NCBI GenBank assembly: GCA_963831105.1
Contig: CAWHOS010000003.1
Location: forward strand, 62,001-126,000
Reading direction: 5' to 3'
Length of the DNA stretch: 64,000 nucleotides
DNA from: DATFQI01 sp963831105
GTDB taxonomy: Bacteria > Actinomycetota > Thermoleophilia > Solirubrobacterales > Solirubrobacteraceae
The notes under the pieces were generated by a model. It ran no database searches, was not told where the DNA came from, and saw nothing but the letters and a program-made list of their open reading frames with translations. The translations under genes were made by a program, and so were the position numbers. Positions 54,646 to 64,000 of this stretch are shown here, piece by piece (the stretch's first letter is position 1; every line of letters starts with the position of its first letter).

Positions 54646-55924
54646 GCCTCCCAGGCTACGAGCCGCGTTCCGCGTGCGGGCGAGAAGGTGACGTTGCGGC
54701 GCGCCACCCGCTCGGGCTCGCCGGCCGCCGCCTCCACCCGCACGAGCCGGCAGCATCGTCGCCAGCGCGACGCGCATCTCCATCTCCGCGAACGCCGCTC
54801 CGAGGCAGCGCCGCACCCCGCCGCCGAAGGGCACCCACGCGTACCCGGGCGGCGCGGCGCCGTCGAGCCAGCGCTCGGGCCGGAAGGCGAACGGGTCGGG
54901 ATAGACGTCCGCGCGCGTGTGCGCGAGCCAGATCGCCGGCGTCACGTCGGTGCCCTCGGGCAGCGTCACCCCGTCGACCTCCAGCGGCGAGGACAGCCGC
55001 CGCCCGGCCAGCGGCACGACCGGCCGCAGCCGCAGCGACTCGTTGATCACGGCCTTCAGGTACGTCGCGTCGGAGCCGTCGCCGAGCCGCGTCAGCGCCT
55101 CCGGGTGGTGCACGAGCAGCTCGAGCGTCCACGCCAGCGCCGTCGCGGTCGTCTCGTGACCGGCCACGAGCAGCGTCACGAGCTGGTCGCAGATCTCCTG
55201 GTCGGCCATCGCCCCGCCGTCCTCGAAGCGCGCGGCGAGCAGCAGCGAGAGGATGTCCTCGCCGCCGCCGGAGGCGCGCCGCTCGCCGATCTCGGCCAGC
55301 AGCAGCTCGTCGATCTCCGCTCGTTGCCGGCGCAGCTTCTCGAGCGGGTCGGGAGCGCCCGAGCCGGCGCGCGAGCATGAAGCCGAACTGCAGCCCGAAC
55401 GAGGCCGTCGCGTCGAGCAGCGCCCGCAGCAGCTCGCGCAGCCGCTCACCGCGCACAGGGTCGCGCACGCCGAAGACCGCGCGCACGATCACCTCCAGCG
55501 TCACGGCCTGCATCCGCGGGTGGACGGGGAACGGCTCGCCGCGCGGCCAGCTCGCCACGTCGCGCTCGACGACGTCGCGGACCGTCGCCTCGTAGGCGCG
55601 CATCCGCTCGCCGTGGAACGGCGGCAGCATCAGCTTGCGCCGCGCGAGGTGCTCGCCGCCCTCCAGCAGCAGCACCGAGCGCGGCCCGACGACCGGCAGC
55701 AGCGCCACGCCGCGGCCGGGCGGCAGCCCGTGCCGGCGCTCCGTGTAGAGCGCGCGGATCGCCGCCGGGTCCGAGAGCATCACCATCGGCGTCCGGAACC
55801 CGAGGAAGCGGACGCTGAAGGACTCGCCGAACCGCCGCCGGCAGGACTCCATGAAGGAGATCGGCCGCAGCAGCCAGCGGGCGGTCTGGATCGCGGGCGG
55901 CTCGGGCGGGCCCGGAGGGAGCAT
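54642..55924 (-). CDS. Cytochrome P450 (two frameshifts)
   Basis: The protein restores to about 426 residues. P450 signatures are all present: the oxygen-binding A-G-H-E-T-T-A in helix I, E-S-L-R in helix K, and the heme-binding loop F-G-G-G-V-R-R-C-L-G-A-A-F with the Cys ligand. One extra base near 55370 and one near 54749 break the frame; the restored end reads R-R-N-V-T-F-S-P-A-R-G-T-R-L-V, a typical P450 terminus, and its TGA overlaps the next GTG. It inserts oxygen into an unknown substrate and needs a redox partner not found here. TAGGGT lies 6 bases before the ATG. Confidence 0.88.
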
Positions 55925-55964
55925 GTCGCAACCCTACGGGCCCGCCGGGCCTCCCGGAAGCGGC

Positions 55965-56727
55965 CTAGTAGAGCGCGGCCATGCCCGCCTGGTCGTCCGC
56001 CGCGAGCGAGCAGCGGGCGGTCTGGTAGGACGGGTACATCACGGCGCTGGTGTCGGTCGAGTGACCGAGACCGACGACGTGGCCGTTCTCATGCAGGATC
56101 ACCGACTCGAGGTCGAACGAGCCCGAGACGGCGCGGCAGCCCGTGTTCCACGAGTAGCGCGTGTTGATCGCCATGTCGGCCTCGTCGGTGCCGCTGGTCG
56201 ACCAGGTCACGCCGAGCGTGCCGTTCTGAAGCTGCGCCCAGCCGACGTCGTTGAGGCGGTCGTTGACCTGCGCGCCCGGGCACTCGCGCACGAGCGACGG
56301 GCAGCGGTTGGTGTTGCCGCCGAACGTGATGTCGAAGTCGGAGTTCGCGACGTTGCTCCAGTCCGGCTGCGTGTTGGTCAGCGCGGTCTGCGCGCCCGCG
56401 ACGCGCTCACCGAGCGGGTTGTAGTTCTGCGTCACCCGGCGGGTGTCCCAGAACAGCCCCGTGAACGAGTACGAGTTCGACTGCGGCTGCTCCGGCGGCG
56501 GCTTCGGCGCCTTCTTCGCGCCCTGCCCCGCCAGCGCCCGCTCCGCGGCGGCGTTCGCGTCCGCGCCGTCTGGCACGTGCACGAGGATCTCCACGCGGCG
56601 ATCCGCGTTCGACTTCGAGACGCCGTCGACCGCGATCACGCGGTCCTTGGCCACCGCGGGCCCCGCCGTGGCGAGCAGCCCCGCCAGCGCGACGGCCCCT
56701 GCCAGCCGCGCGCATCCCCTGCTTCAT
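55965..56727 (-). CDS. Secreted matrixin-like zinc metalloprotease (one frameshift)
   Basis: The protein restores to about 253 residues. The signal peptide reads L-A-G-A-V-A-L-A-G-L-L-A-T-A-G-P-A-V-A after removal of one extra base near 56707. The mature part has the metzincin motif H-E-N-G-H-V-V-G-L-G-H (HExxHxxGxxH) followed by S-A-V-M-Y-P, the Met-turn. This matches matrixin-type peptidases secreted by actinobacteria. Two or more Cys pairs (N-R-C-P, E-C-P-G) suggest disulfides. GGGAGG lies 5 bases before the ATG inside an inverted repeat. The substrate is unknown. Confidence 0.85.
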
Positions 56728-56746
56728 CTCAACCTCCCGAGTTGAG
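56728..56746 (-). promoter_or_regulatory. Inverted repeat enclosing the protease ribosome-binding site
   Basis: Plus-strand CTCAAC (56728-56733) and GTTGAG (56741-56746) form a perfect 6-base inverted repeat around CTCCCGA. In the mRNA the Shine-Dalgarno GGGAGG lies in the 7-base loop and at its edge, right before the ATG at 56727. This would hold or expose the site depending on folding. Confidence 0.4.
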
Positions 56747-56763
56747 TGGTGAAGAGCGGAAAC

Positions 56764-57485
56764 CTAGCGCGGGCGGAACTCGACGGTCACATCCCCGACG
56801 TCGAACCCCTCGCGCTCGCCCTCGAGCACGAGCCGCGTGACGCCCGCCGGCTCGTCGTCGGAGAAGCGCAGCAGCATGTCCTCGGCCAGCGGCACGCGCT
56901 GCCAGTCGGTGAGGTGCCCGCCGGTGTTGACGTGGACCTCGAGGACCTCCGGGCCGGAGCCCGCTCGCGCGCGCCAGGCGGCGGCGTCGAACTCGTAGTC
57001 GGTGACGACCACCATCGAGCCGCCGGCCTTGCGGGTGGCGGCCTTGGCGACCGCCGGGACCTTGGCGAGCACGCCCGCCACGCCGCCCGCGATCCTGTCG
57101 CCGACGCCCGGGGGCTTCGCGCTGGTGGGGACGGGGAACGGATCCGGCAGCAGCCCGTGGACCTGCACGGCGCGCCAGGCGCGGCCGTCCGCGACCGCAC
57201 GCGCGGCCGCGGAGGTCGGGAAGCCGAGCGCCCGCAGCTCACGCGAGGCCTCGTCGAGATCGCCGTCGGAGGTGAACCCGAGGCCGTAGCCGCGCGGCGC
57301 CGGCGGGTCGTCGCGGCCGATCTTGAGCACCTCGACGTCGATCGAGCCGGCGCGCGCGATCCCGCTGTGCAGCCCGCCCACCTCCTCGACGGCGGCCAGC
57401 ACCGGCAGGCCGCCGCGGTCGGCCAGCTCGGCCAGCGCCGCGGCGGGGTCGGCGGCGCGGATGATCACGTGGTCGAGCGTGAGCG

Positions 57486-57489
<4 letters not shown>
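56764..57489 (-). CDS. Glyoxalase-like VOC protein coupled to IDH
   Basis: The 241-residue protein begins V-T-L-T-L-D-H-V-I-I-R-A-A-D-P-A-A-A-L, the typical first strand of the Glyoxalase_3 type. A C-terminal part with W-R-A-R-A and H-L-T-D-W completes a second half. The start GTG overlaps the IDH stop (GTGA), so the two are translated together. The reason for joining a VOC protein to isocitrate dehydrogenase is unknown. The substrate cannot be predicted. It is the last gene before the matrixin region. Confidence 0.75.
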
Positions 57490-59651
<2,162 letters not shown>

Positions 59652-59663
59652 GCGGCGCACCAC

Positions 59664-59671
59664 GGTATACG
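59664..59671. promoter_or_regulatory. Shared palindromic -10 between IDH and AraC genes
   Basis: GGTATACG contains the palindrome GTATAC (59665-59670). Read on the plus strand, TATACG ends 7 bases before the AraC GTG at 59679. Read on the minus strand, TATACC ends 12 bases before the IDH ATG at 59651. One hexamer can thus serve two divergent promoters in a 27-base gap. Confidence 0.4.
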
Positions 59672-59678
59672 TTGCGGT

Positions 59679-60110
59679 GTGGCCTTCGTCCCGCCCGCCC
59701 GCCACCTGCTCAAGGCCAAGGACCTCGCGGACGCCCGCTACTTCGAGGCGGTGAGCGTGGACGACATGGCCGCCGCGGCCGGGCTCTCGAAGGCGCACTT
59801 CTCGCGCGAGTTCCGGCGCGCGTACGGCGAGTCGCCGCACCGGTACCTGCTCACGCGCCGGATGGAGCGCGCCGCGTGGCTGCTGCGCGCGACCGACCGC
59901 AGCGTCGCCGACGTCTGCTTCTCCGTCGGGCTCGCGAGCGTCGGCTCCTTCACGACGAGCTTCAGCCGCACCTACGGCGTCTCGCCGACGGTCTACCGGG
60001 CGCAGTTCCCGCCGGCCGCGATCCACGTGCGCCTGCCCGCCTGCATGGTGCGCGCGTACGCGCGACCAGTCAGCACGTTTCGAGAAGACAGCACGCCGGC
60101 GCGCGATTAG
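59679..60110 (+). CDS. AraC-family transcriptional regulator (DNA-binding domain only)
   Basis: The 143-residue protein is a bare double helix-turn-helix: D-M-A-A-A-A-G-L-S-K-A-H-F-S-R-E-F-R-R-A, then S-V-A-D-V-C-F-S-V-G-L-A-S-V-G-S-F-T-T-S and the Y-G-V-S-P-T-V-Y-R end. No ligand-binding domain is attached. The VOC gene begins 42 bases downstream on the same strand; an AraC-type regulator paired with a VOC protein is a recurring actinobacterial arrangement, so the VOC gene is its likely target. GTG at 59679. Confidence 0.85.
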   Translation: MAFVPPARHLLKAKDLADARYFEAVSVDDMAAAAGLSKAHFSREFRRAYGESPHRYLLTRRMERAAWLLRATDRSVADVCFSVGLASVGSFTTSFSRTYGVSPTVYRAQFPPAAIHVRLPACMVRAYARPVSTFREDSTPARD

Positions 60111-60152
60111 CGTCGTCGGCGACAGTCAACTCGACCTTCCAGGAGGACCCCG

Positions 60153-60587
60153 ATGATCCGGATCGCCAACGCGCAGCTGTGGGTGCACGACCAGGACGAG
60201 GCGCTCGCCTTCTACACCGAGAAGCTCGGCTTCTCCGTGCAGGCGGACGTCACCGTCGCCGAGCTGGGCGACTTCCGCTGGCTCACCGTCGCACCGGCCG
60301 GCCAGGACGACTTCGCGATCGTGCTGATGGCCATCCCCGGCGCGCCCGTCTTCGACGACGAGACCGCCGAGCAGGTGCGCACGCTGATGGCCAAGGGCGC
60401 CGCGAACTCGATCTTCCTCACCACGGACGACTGCCGCGCCTCCTACGAGGAGCTCAAGGGCCGCGGCGTGCAGTTCACCGAGGAGCCCGAGGAGCGCCCG
60501 TACGGCATCGACTGCGGGTTCCGCGACCCGTCGGGCAACCACCTGCGGCTCACGCAGGTCGTCGCCGAGTTCGCGAACGCGAGCTAG
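60153..60587 (+). CDS. VOC family protein downstream of the AraC gene
   Basis: The 144-residue single-domain glyoxalase/bleomycin-resistance-type protein begins M-I-R-I-A-N-A-Q-L-W-V-H-D-Q-D-E-A-L-A-F-Y and ends G-I-D-C-G-F-R-D-P-S-G-N-H-L-R-L. Candidate metal ligands are the His near the start, the central His/Glu positions are weak, and E/H near the end. AGGAGG (60141-60146) is placed 6 bases before the ATG, the best ribosome-binding site in the window. It ends 3 bases before the stop of the convergent histidine kinase. The substrate is unknown. Confidence 0.85.
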   Translation: MIRIANAQLWVHDQDEALAFYTEKLGFSVQADVTVAELGDFRWLTVAPAGQDDFAIVLMAIPGAPVFDDETAEQVRTLMAKGAANSIFLTTDDCRASYEELKGRGVQFTEEPEERPYGIDCGFRDPSGNHLRLTQVVAEFANAS

Positions 60588-60590
60588 GGC

Positions 60591-61709
60591 TCAGGCCGCG
60601 AGCGGGAGGCGGGCGCGGATGCGCGTCCCCTCCCCCTCCGGGCTGTGCACGTCCAGCGTGCCGCCGAGCACCTCGAGGCGGTCGGCGAGCCCGAGCAGTC
60701 CGGTGCCCTTGGCGGGGTCGGCGCCGCCGACCCCGTCGTCGGCCACCTCCACGTCCAGGTGGCCGTCGCCGCGGGCGACGGTCACGCGGAGCTCGTTCGC
60801 GCAGCCGTAGCGCGACGCGTTCGTGAGGCTCTCGGCGACGACGAAGTAGGTGGCGGCCGCGATCTCGTCGGGCAGCTCGTCGGGGCAGACGTCCAGCGTC
60901 ACGCTCAGCGCCGAGGCGCCGCACAGCGACTCGATCGCCGCCGGCAGCCCGCGCTCGGAGAGTGCGACGGGATGCAGCCCGCGCGCCAGCTCGCGCAGCT
61001 CGGCGTGCGCGGCGGTCAGCTCGGTCTCGGCGGTCTCGAGCAGCTTCTCGGCCGCCTCAGGCTTGCGGCGGGCGACCTTGAGCAGGTTCGAGACGGCCAG
61101 CAGCCGCTGCTGCGCGCCGTCGTGGAGGTCGCGCCCGACGCGCCGGCGCTCGGCGTCGGCGGCCTCGATCACGCGGGCGCGCGAGGCCTGCAGGGCGCGC
61201 GCCTGGATCCGCCGCTCCAGCTCGGCGCCGGCGCGGGAGGCGAAGATCTTCAGCACCGCGACGTCCTCGGGCTGGGCCTCCATCCGGTGCGCGTCGAGCA
61301 CGGCGAGGTGGCCGAGGTAGGTGTTGTCGGAGCCGCGCAGGCAGACGGCCAGGTAGCTCTCGAGCCCCATCTCGACCGCGCCGCGGTCCTCCGGGAAGTG
61401 CTCCACGAGCCCCTCGGGGAACGACACGAGCGTCTGCCCCGGCACGAGCGCGCACGGCTGCCCGGCGGTGTCGTACTCGAACGGCTCCTCGATCGGCGCG
61501 CCGTCGTACCAGCCGGCCACGACCTTGACGTGCACGCCGCTCTCGTCGTTCGCCTCGGCGACGAGCACGAGCTTGGCCGCGAGCGCCTCGGCGACGCTGC
61601 GCACGAGGCCGCGCAGGAAGGCGTCGCCGACCTCGCCGGCCGTGCCCTCCGCGACCGCCCGGAGGAGCTCCGGGCCGCGGAGCCGTGGTCTCGCGAAGCT
61701 CGTCGCCAC
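60591..61709 (-). CDS. GAF-domain sensor histidine kinase (NarL-type)
   Basis: The 372-residue soluble kinase has an N-terminal GAF domain (about 25-165; S-Y-L-A-V-C-L-R-G-S-D), a HisKA_3 dimerisation helix with the phospho-acceptor His196 in E-R-R-R-V-G-R-D-L-H-D-G-A-Q-Q-R, and an HATPase with N box E-S-L-T-N-A-S-R-Y and G-L-L-G-L-A-D-R. No transmembrane helix. The partner response regulator is not in the window, so it is an orphan kinase. The GAF domain may bind a small ligand. GTG at 61709, with TACGAT 8 bases upstream. Confidence 0.88.
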   Translation of the reverse strand: MATSFARPRLRGPELLRAVAEGTAGEVGDAFLRGLVRSVAEALAAKLVLVAEANDESGVHVKVVAGWYDGAPIEEPFEYDTAGQPCALVPGQTLVSFPEGLVEHFPEDRGAVEMGLESYLAVCLRGSDNTYLGHLAVLDAHRMEAQPEDVAVLKIFASRAGAELERRIQARALQASRARVIEAADAERRRVGRDLHDGAQQRLLAVSNLLKVARRKPEAAEKLLETAETELTAAHAELRELARGLHPVALSERGLPAAIESLCGASALSVTLDVCPDELPDEIAAATYFVVAESLTNASRYGCANELRVTVARGDGHLDVEVADDGVGGADPAKGTGLLGLADRLEVLGGTLDVHSPEGEGTRIRARLPLAA

Positions 61710-61742
61710 CGCCGCGGATCGTACCGAGCCGCGGCGCGAGCG

Positions 61743-62684
61743 TCAGGCGAGCTGGCGCTCGCGCTGAACCGGCGCGGCGGCGCCGACGCGCTTCGCGGCG
61801 ATCCGCTCGTCCTTCGGGCGCTTGACGTTCCAGACAAGGCCGAGCCGCTCGAGGCCGCGGATGACCCGGTAGGACGGGTCGGGCTGGAAGCGGCTCAGGC
61901 CGTGCTGCGCGGAGGTCGGGAAGGCGTGGTGGCTGTGGTGCCAGCCCTCGCCGAGCGAGACCATCGCGACGAGCCAGTTGTCGCGGCTCTCGTCCTCGAT
62001 CGCGAACGGCTGCCTGCCGTACATGTGGCAGATCGAGTTGACGCTCCAGGTCGCGTGGTGCAGCAGGAACACGCGCACCAGGCCGGCCCACACGAACGCG
62101 GTGAAGCCCGCGAACAGCGAGCCGCCGGACAGCGCGAAGCCGAGCACGAACGGGATCGCGAGGCCGAGCAGCGCCCACAGCGGGAAGTTCTTGTCGACCC
62201 AGCGGATCACCGGGTCCTTCTTGAGGTCAGGGGCGAATCGGGTGGCCGAGGTCCGCTGACCCTCGAACAGCCAACCCATGTGGGAGTGCCACAGACCCCT
62301 GAACACGCCGCGCACACCCTCGGCGTCGTGCGTGTGCGGGGAGTGCGGATCGCCCTCCTCGTCGGTGAACGCGTGGTGGCGGCGATGGTCGGCGACCCAG
62401 TGGATGACGGCGCCCTGCACCGACATCGAGCCGAGGATCGCGAACGTCGCGCGCACCCACGGCTTCGCGTCGAAGGCGCGGTGCGTGAGCATCCGGTGGA
62501 AGCCGATCGTCACGCCGAAGCCCACCGCGATGTACATCACGGCGAGGATCCCGACATCGAGCCAGGTGACGCCTGACCCCCAGAGCAGGGCCAGCGCGGC
62601 CAGGAAGCCCAGGAACGGCAGGGCGACGGCAACGACGGTGATCCGGCGCTCGAGTGCAGAAGCTCGGGTGTGCGTATCAGCCAT
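61743..62684 (-). CDS. Acyl-CoA (delta-9 type) fatty acid desaturase
   Basis: The 313-residue membrane enzyme has the three histidine clusters of the stearoyl-CoA desaturase group: H-R-M-L-T-H, H-R-R-H-H and H-H-S-H-H. Four transmembrane helices flank them. It introduces a double bond into acyl chains using O2 and an electron donor, and lets the cell tune membrane fluidity. ATG at 62684. A 155-base divergent region with an inverted repeat lies upstream, shared with the VOC gene at 62840. Confidence 0.92.
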   Translation of the reverse strand: MADTHTRASALERRITVVAVALPFLGFLAALALLWGSGVTWLDVGILAVMYIAVGFGVTIGFHRMLTHRAFDAKPWVRATFAILGSMSVQGAVIHWVADHRRHHAFTDEEGDPHSPHTHDAEGVRGVFRGLWHSHMGWLFEGQRTSATRFAPDLKKDPVIRWVDKNFPLWALLGLAIPFVLGFALSGGSLFAGFTAFVWAGLVRVFLLHHATWSVNSICHMYGRQPFAIEDESRDNWLVAMVSLGEGWHHSHHAFPTSAQHGLSRFQPDPSYRVIRGLERLGLVWNVKRPKDERIAAKRVGAAAPVQRERQLA

Positions 62685-62751
62685 GTATTGGAGGCTGCCA
62701 CAAAGCGGCGCCCGGCTAACCACCGCAGACCAAGAGTTGCACGACTGATCT

Positions 62752-62768
62752 TTGTAGCTTCCCTACAA
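62752..62768. promoter_or_regulatory. Operator-like inverted repeat between desaturase and VOC genes
   Basis: TTGTAG (62752-62757) and CTACAA (62763-62768) form a perfect 6-base inverted repeat around CTTCC. It lies in a notably AT-richer part of the 155-base divergent region (62685-62839) and is about 67 bases from the desaturase start and 71 from the VOC start. The symmetry suggests a dimeric repressor site. Confidence 0.45.
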
Positions 62769-62839
62769 GTCGCCCTCAGCGATGACTCCGGCGGCCTGGA
62801 GCGGTCTAATCCCGTGACACCGAACGAGAGGAGCACACG

Positions 62840-63211
62840 ATGCTCGGCGAGAGCAAGGCGTTCAGCGGCTTCGCGGTCGACGACCTGGAGAAGGCGAAGG
62901 CGTTCTACGAGGACGTGCTCGGCCTGAAGACCTCCGAGGAACACGGGCTGATGACGCTGCACCTGGCGGGCGACCGGCCGACGCTCGTCTACCCCAAGCC
63001 CGACCACGAGCCGGCGACGTACACGGTCCTCAACTTCCCCGTCGACGACATCGACGCGGCCGTCGAGGCGCTGATGGAGCGCGGCGTCGCGTTCGAGATC
63101 TACGAGCAGTCGGGCCAGGACGACAAGGGCGTGATGCGCCAGTACGGACCGCCGATCGCCTGGTTCCGCGACCCGGCCGGCAACATCTTGTCCGTCATCC
63201 AGCTCGACTGA
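62840..63211 (+). CDS. VOC family protein
   Basis: The 123-residue single-domain VOC protein begins M-L-G-E-S-K-A-F-S-G-F-A-V-D-D-L-E-K-A-K-A-F-Y and ends W-F-R-D-P-A-G-N-I-L-S-V-I-Q-L. It is similar to the small actinobacterial 'glyoxalase' proteins. GAGAGGAG (62826-62833) lies 6 bases before the ATG, so translation here uses a Shine-Dalgarno sequence. The substrate is unknown. It may share the operator with the desaturase. Confidence 0.85.
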   Translation: MLGESKAFSGFAVDDLEKAKAFYEDVLGLKTSEEHGLMTLHLAGDRPTLVYPKPDHEPATYTVLNFPVDDIDAAVEALMERGVAFEIYEQSGQDDKGVMRQYGPPIAWFRDPAGNILSVIQLD

Positions 63212-63220
63212 GCCCGTAGC

Positions 63221-63256
63221 CTCCCTCCCGAGGACCCACGATCCCTGGGGAGGGAG
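63221..63256 (+). promoter_or_regulatory. Hairpin that pairs with the next gene's ribosome-binding site
   Basis: CTCCCTCCC (63221-63229) is perfectly complementary to GGGAGGGAG (63248-63256), with an 18-base loop. The right arm is the best Shine-Dalgarno sequence for the ATG at 63263 (6-base spacing). The hairpin could end the upstream VOC transcript, or hide the site and control translation of the downstream gene. Confidence 0.45.
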
Positions 63257-63262
63257 CTGGAG

Positions 63263-64000
63263 ATGCACCGAGCACTGCTCACGCTCGTCGCCGCCGCCGT
63301 GCTGGCGGCGACGCTGCCGGCGGCCGCGCAGGCCGACCGGGACGCCCGCTTCGCGACGTTCAACGCGTCGCTGAACCGCGCAGCCCCCGGCCAGCTGGTC
63401 GCCGATCTGTCGAACCCGGCCGCCGACACCGTCGGCGTGCGCCAGGCGCGCAACGTCGCCGAGGTCATCCAGCGCGCCGCGCCGGACGTGCTGTTGATCA
63501 ACGAGTTCGACTTCGTCGCGGGCGGCACCGCCGCGCGGCTCTTCCGCGACAACTTCCTGGCGGTGCCGCAGAACGGCGCGCCGGCCGCGCACTACCCGTA
63601 CTTCTACGTCGCTCCGGTCAACACGGGCGTGCCATCGGGCTTCGACCTCGACAACAGCGGCGACACCAACACGGAGGACGCCGGCAACGACGCCTGGGGC
63701 TTCGGCCTGTTCCCGGGCCAGTTCGGGATGGTCGTCTACTCCAAGCACCCGATCGACGCGTCGGGCGTGCGCACCTTCCAGCACTTCCTCTGGAAGGACA
63801 TGCCTGGTTCGCGGATCCCGCAGCCGTACTACTCGCCGCAGGAGGTCGCGGCGTTCCGGCTGTCGTCCAAGAGCCACTGGGACGTGCCGGTGCAGATCGG
63901 CAAGCGCACCGTGCACTTCCTCGTCAGCCACCCCACGCCGCCGGTGTTCGACGGCGCGGAGGACCGCAACGGCCTGCGCAACGCCGACGAGATCCGTTTC
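63263..64000 (+). CDS. Secreted endonuclease/exonuclease/phosphatase-family protein (3' partial)
   Basis: The first 246 residues are present and the frame is open to the right edge. A signal peptide occupies residues 1-24 (L-L-T-L-V-A-A-A-V-L-A-A-T-L-P-A-A-A-Q-A). The mature part begins R-F-A-T-F-N-A-S-L-N-R, the first metal-binding strand of the EEP fold. D-V-L-L-I-N-E-F-D supplies the conserved Glu, and H-F-L-V-S-H-P-T-P-P follows with E-D-R-N-G-L-R-N. This is the group of exported actinobacterial EEP proteins, which could be nucleases or phosphoesterases. The substrate is unknown. Confidence 0.8.
   Translation, partial: MHRALLTLVAAAVLAATLPAAAQADRDARFATFNASLNRAAPGQLVADLSNPAADTVGVRQARNVAEVIQRAAPDVLLINEFDFVAGGTAARLFRDNFLAVPQNGAPAAHYPYFYVAPVNTGVPSGFDLDNSGDTNTEDAGNDAWGFGLFPGQFGMVVYSKHPIDASGVRTFQHFLWKDMPGSRIPQPYYSPQEVAAFRLSSKSHWDVPVQIGKRTVHFLVSHPTPPVFDGAEDRNGLRNADEIRF

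Overview
The window comes from a very GC-rich actinobacterium, most probably class Thermoleophilia (Solirubrobacterales-like). The reasons are the codon usage, frequent GTG starts, a secreted Ig-repeat protein with the short CKG-type C-terminal domain typical of that group, ECF sigma/anti-sigma pairs, a DUF1707 protein, a wax-ester synthase/DGAT, an actinobacterial multidomain acyl-CoA carboxylase and a monomeric isocitrate dehydrogenase. The assignment is inference because no rRNA or other marker gene is present. I saw no tRNA, rRNA, CRISPR array, transposase, integrase or prophage gene. This is an ordinary chromosomal segment, densely packed on both strands, with no gene-free stretch longer than about 235 bases.

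Layout. 1-3.6 kb: end of a secreted Ig-like protein, a small GNAT-like remnant protein, and an ECF sigma factor with a membrane anti-sigma-like partner and a small secreted/membrane protein. 3.6-8.3 kb: a TM0106-type nuclease-helicase, RNase HI and a VOC protein. 8.4-10.9 kb: an MFS exporter, a cupin and a cysteine-dioxygenase-like cupin. 10.9-16 kb: an MEDS/HATPase anti-sigma regulator, then cydA-cydB-small membrane protein-Ser/Thr kinase. 16-19 kb: nitrilase-asnB and a MOSC protein. 19.1-28 kb: paired inverted repeats, a degenerate GGDEF protein, a winged-helix protein, an HD protein, Kup, a DMT-type transporter, a PucR regulator, pyruvate kinase and UPF0502. 28-35.6 kb: VOC, GH38 mannosidase, HhH-GPD, DUF1707, glgC, DUF4031 and a GH16-like protein. 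35.6-44.2 kb: a translationally coupled recC-recB-recD operon. 44.2-49.7 kb: a single-chain carboxylase of about 1,820 residues. 49.8-54.7 kb: an alpha/beta hydrolase coupled to WS/DGAT, a NERD protein, a cupin and a methyltransferase. 54.6-64 kb: P450 with a coupled small protein, a matrixin protease, VOC plus monomeric IDH, AraC plus VOC, a histidine kinase, an acyl desaturase, VOC and the start of a secreted EEP-family protein.

Themes. Central and lipid metabolism (pyruvate kinase, IDH, carboxylase, WS/DGAT, desaturase, glgC) is interleaved with DNA repair (RecBCD, HhH-GPD, RNase HI, TM0106) and redox or respiratory functions (cytochrome bd, cupins, five VOC proteins, P450). Many operons are joined by 4-base start/stop overlaps. 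Many first genes have a TAnnnT hexamer 6-10 bases before the start codon and no Shine-Dalgarno sequence, suggesting leaderless mRNAs. Converging genes often touch or share a CTAG at their stops.

Caveat. Fourteen genes are broken by single-base shifts, and nearly all shifts are one extra base. Restoring them gives family-typical lengths each time. The simplest reading is residual insertion errors in the assembly, so these are annotated as one gene each with the approximate shift position.
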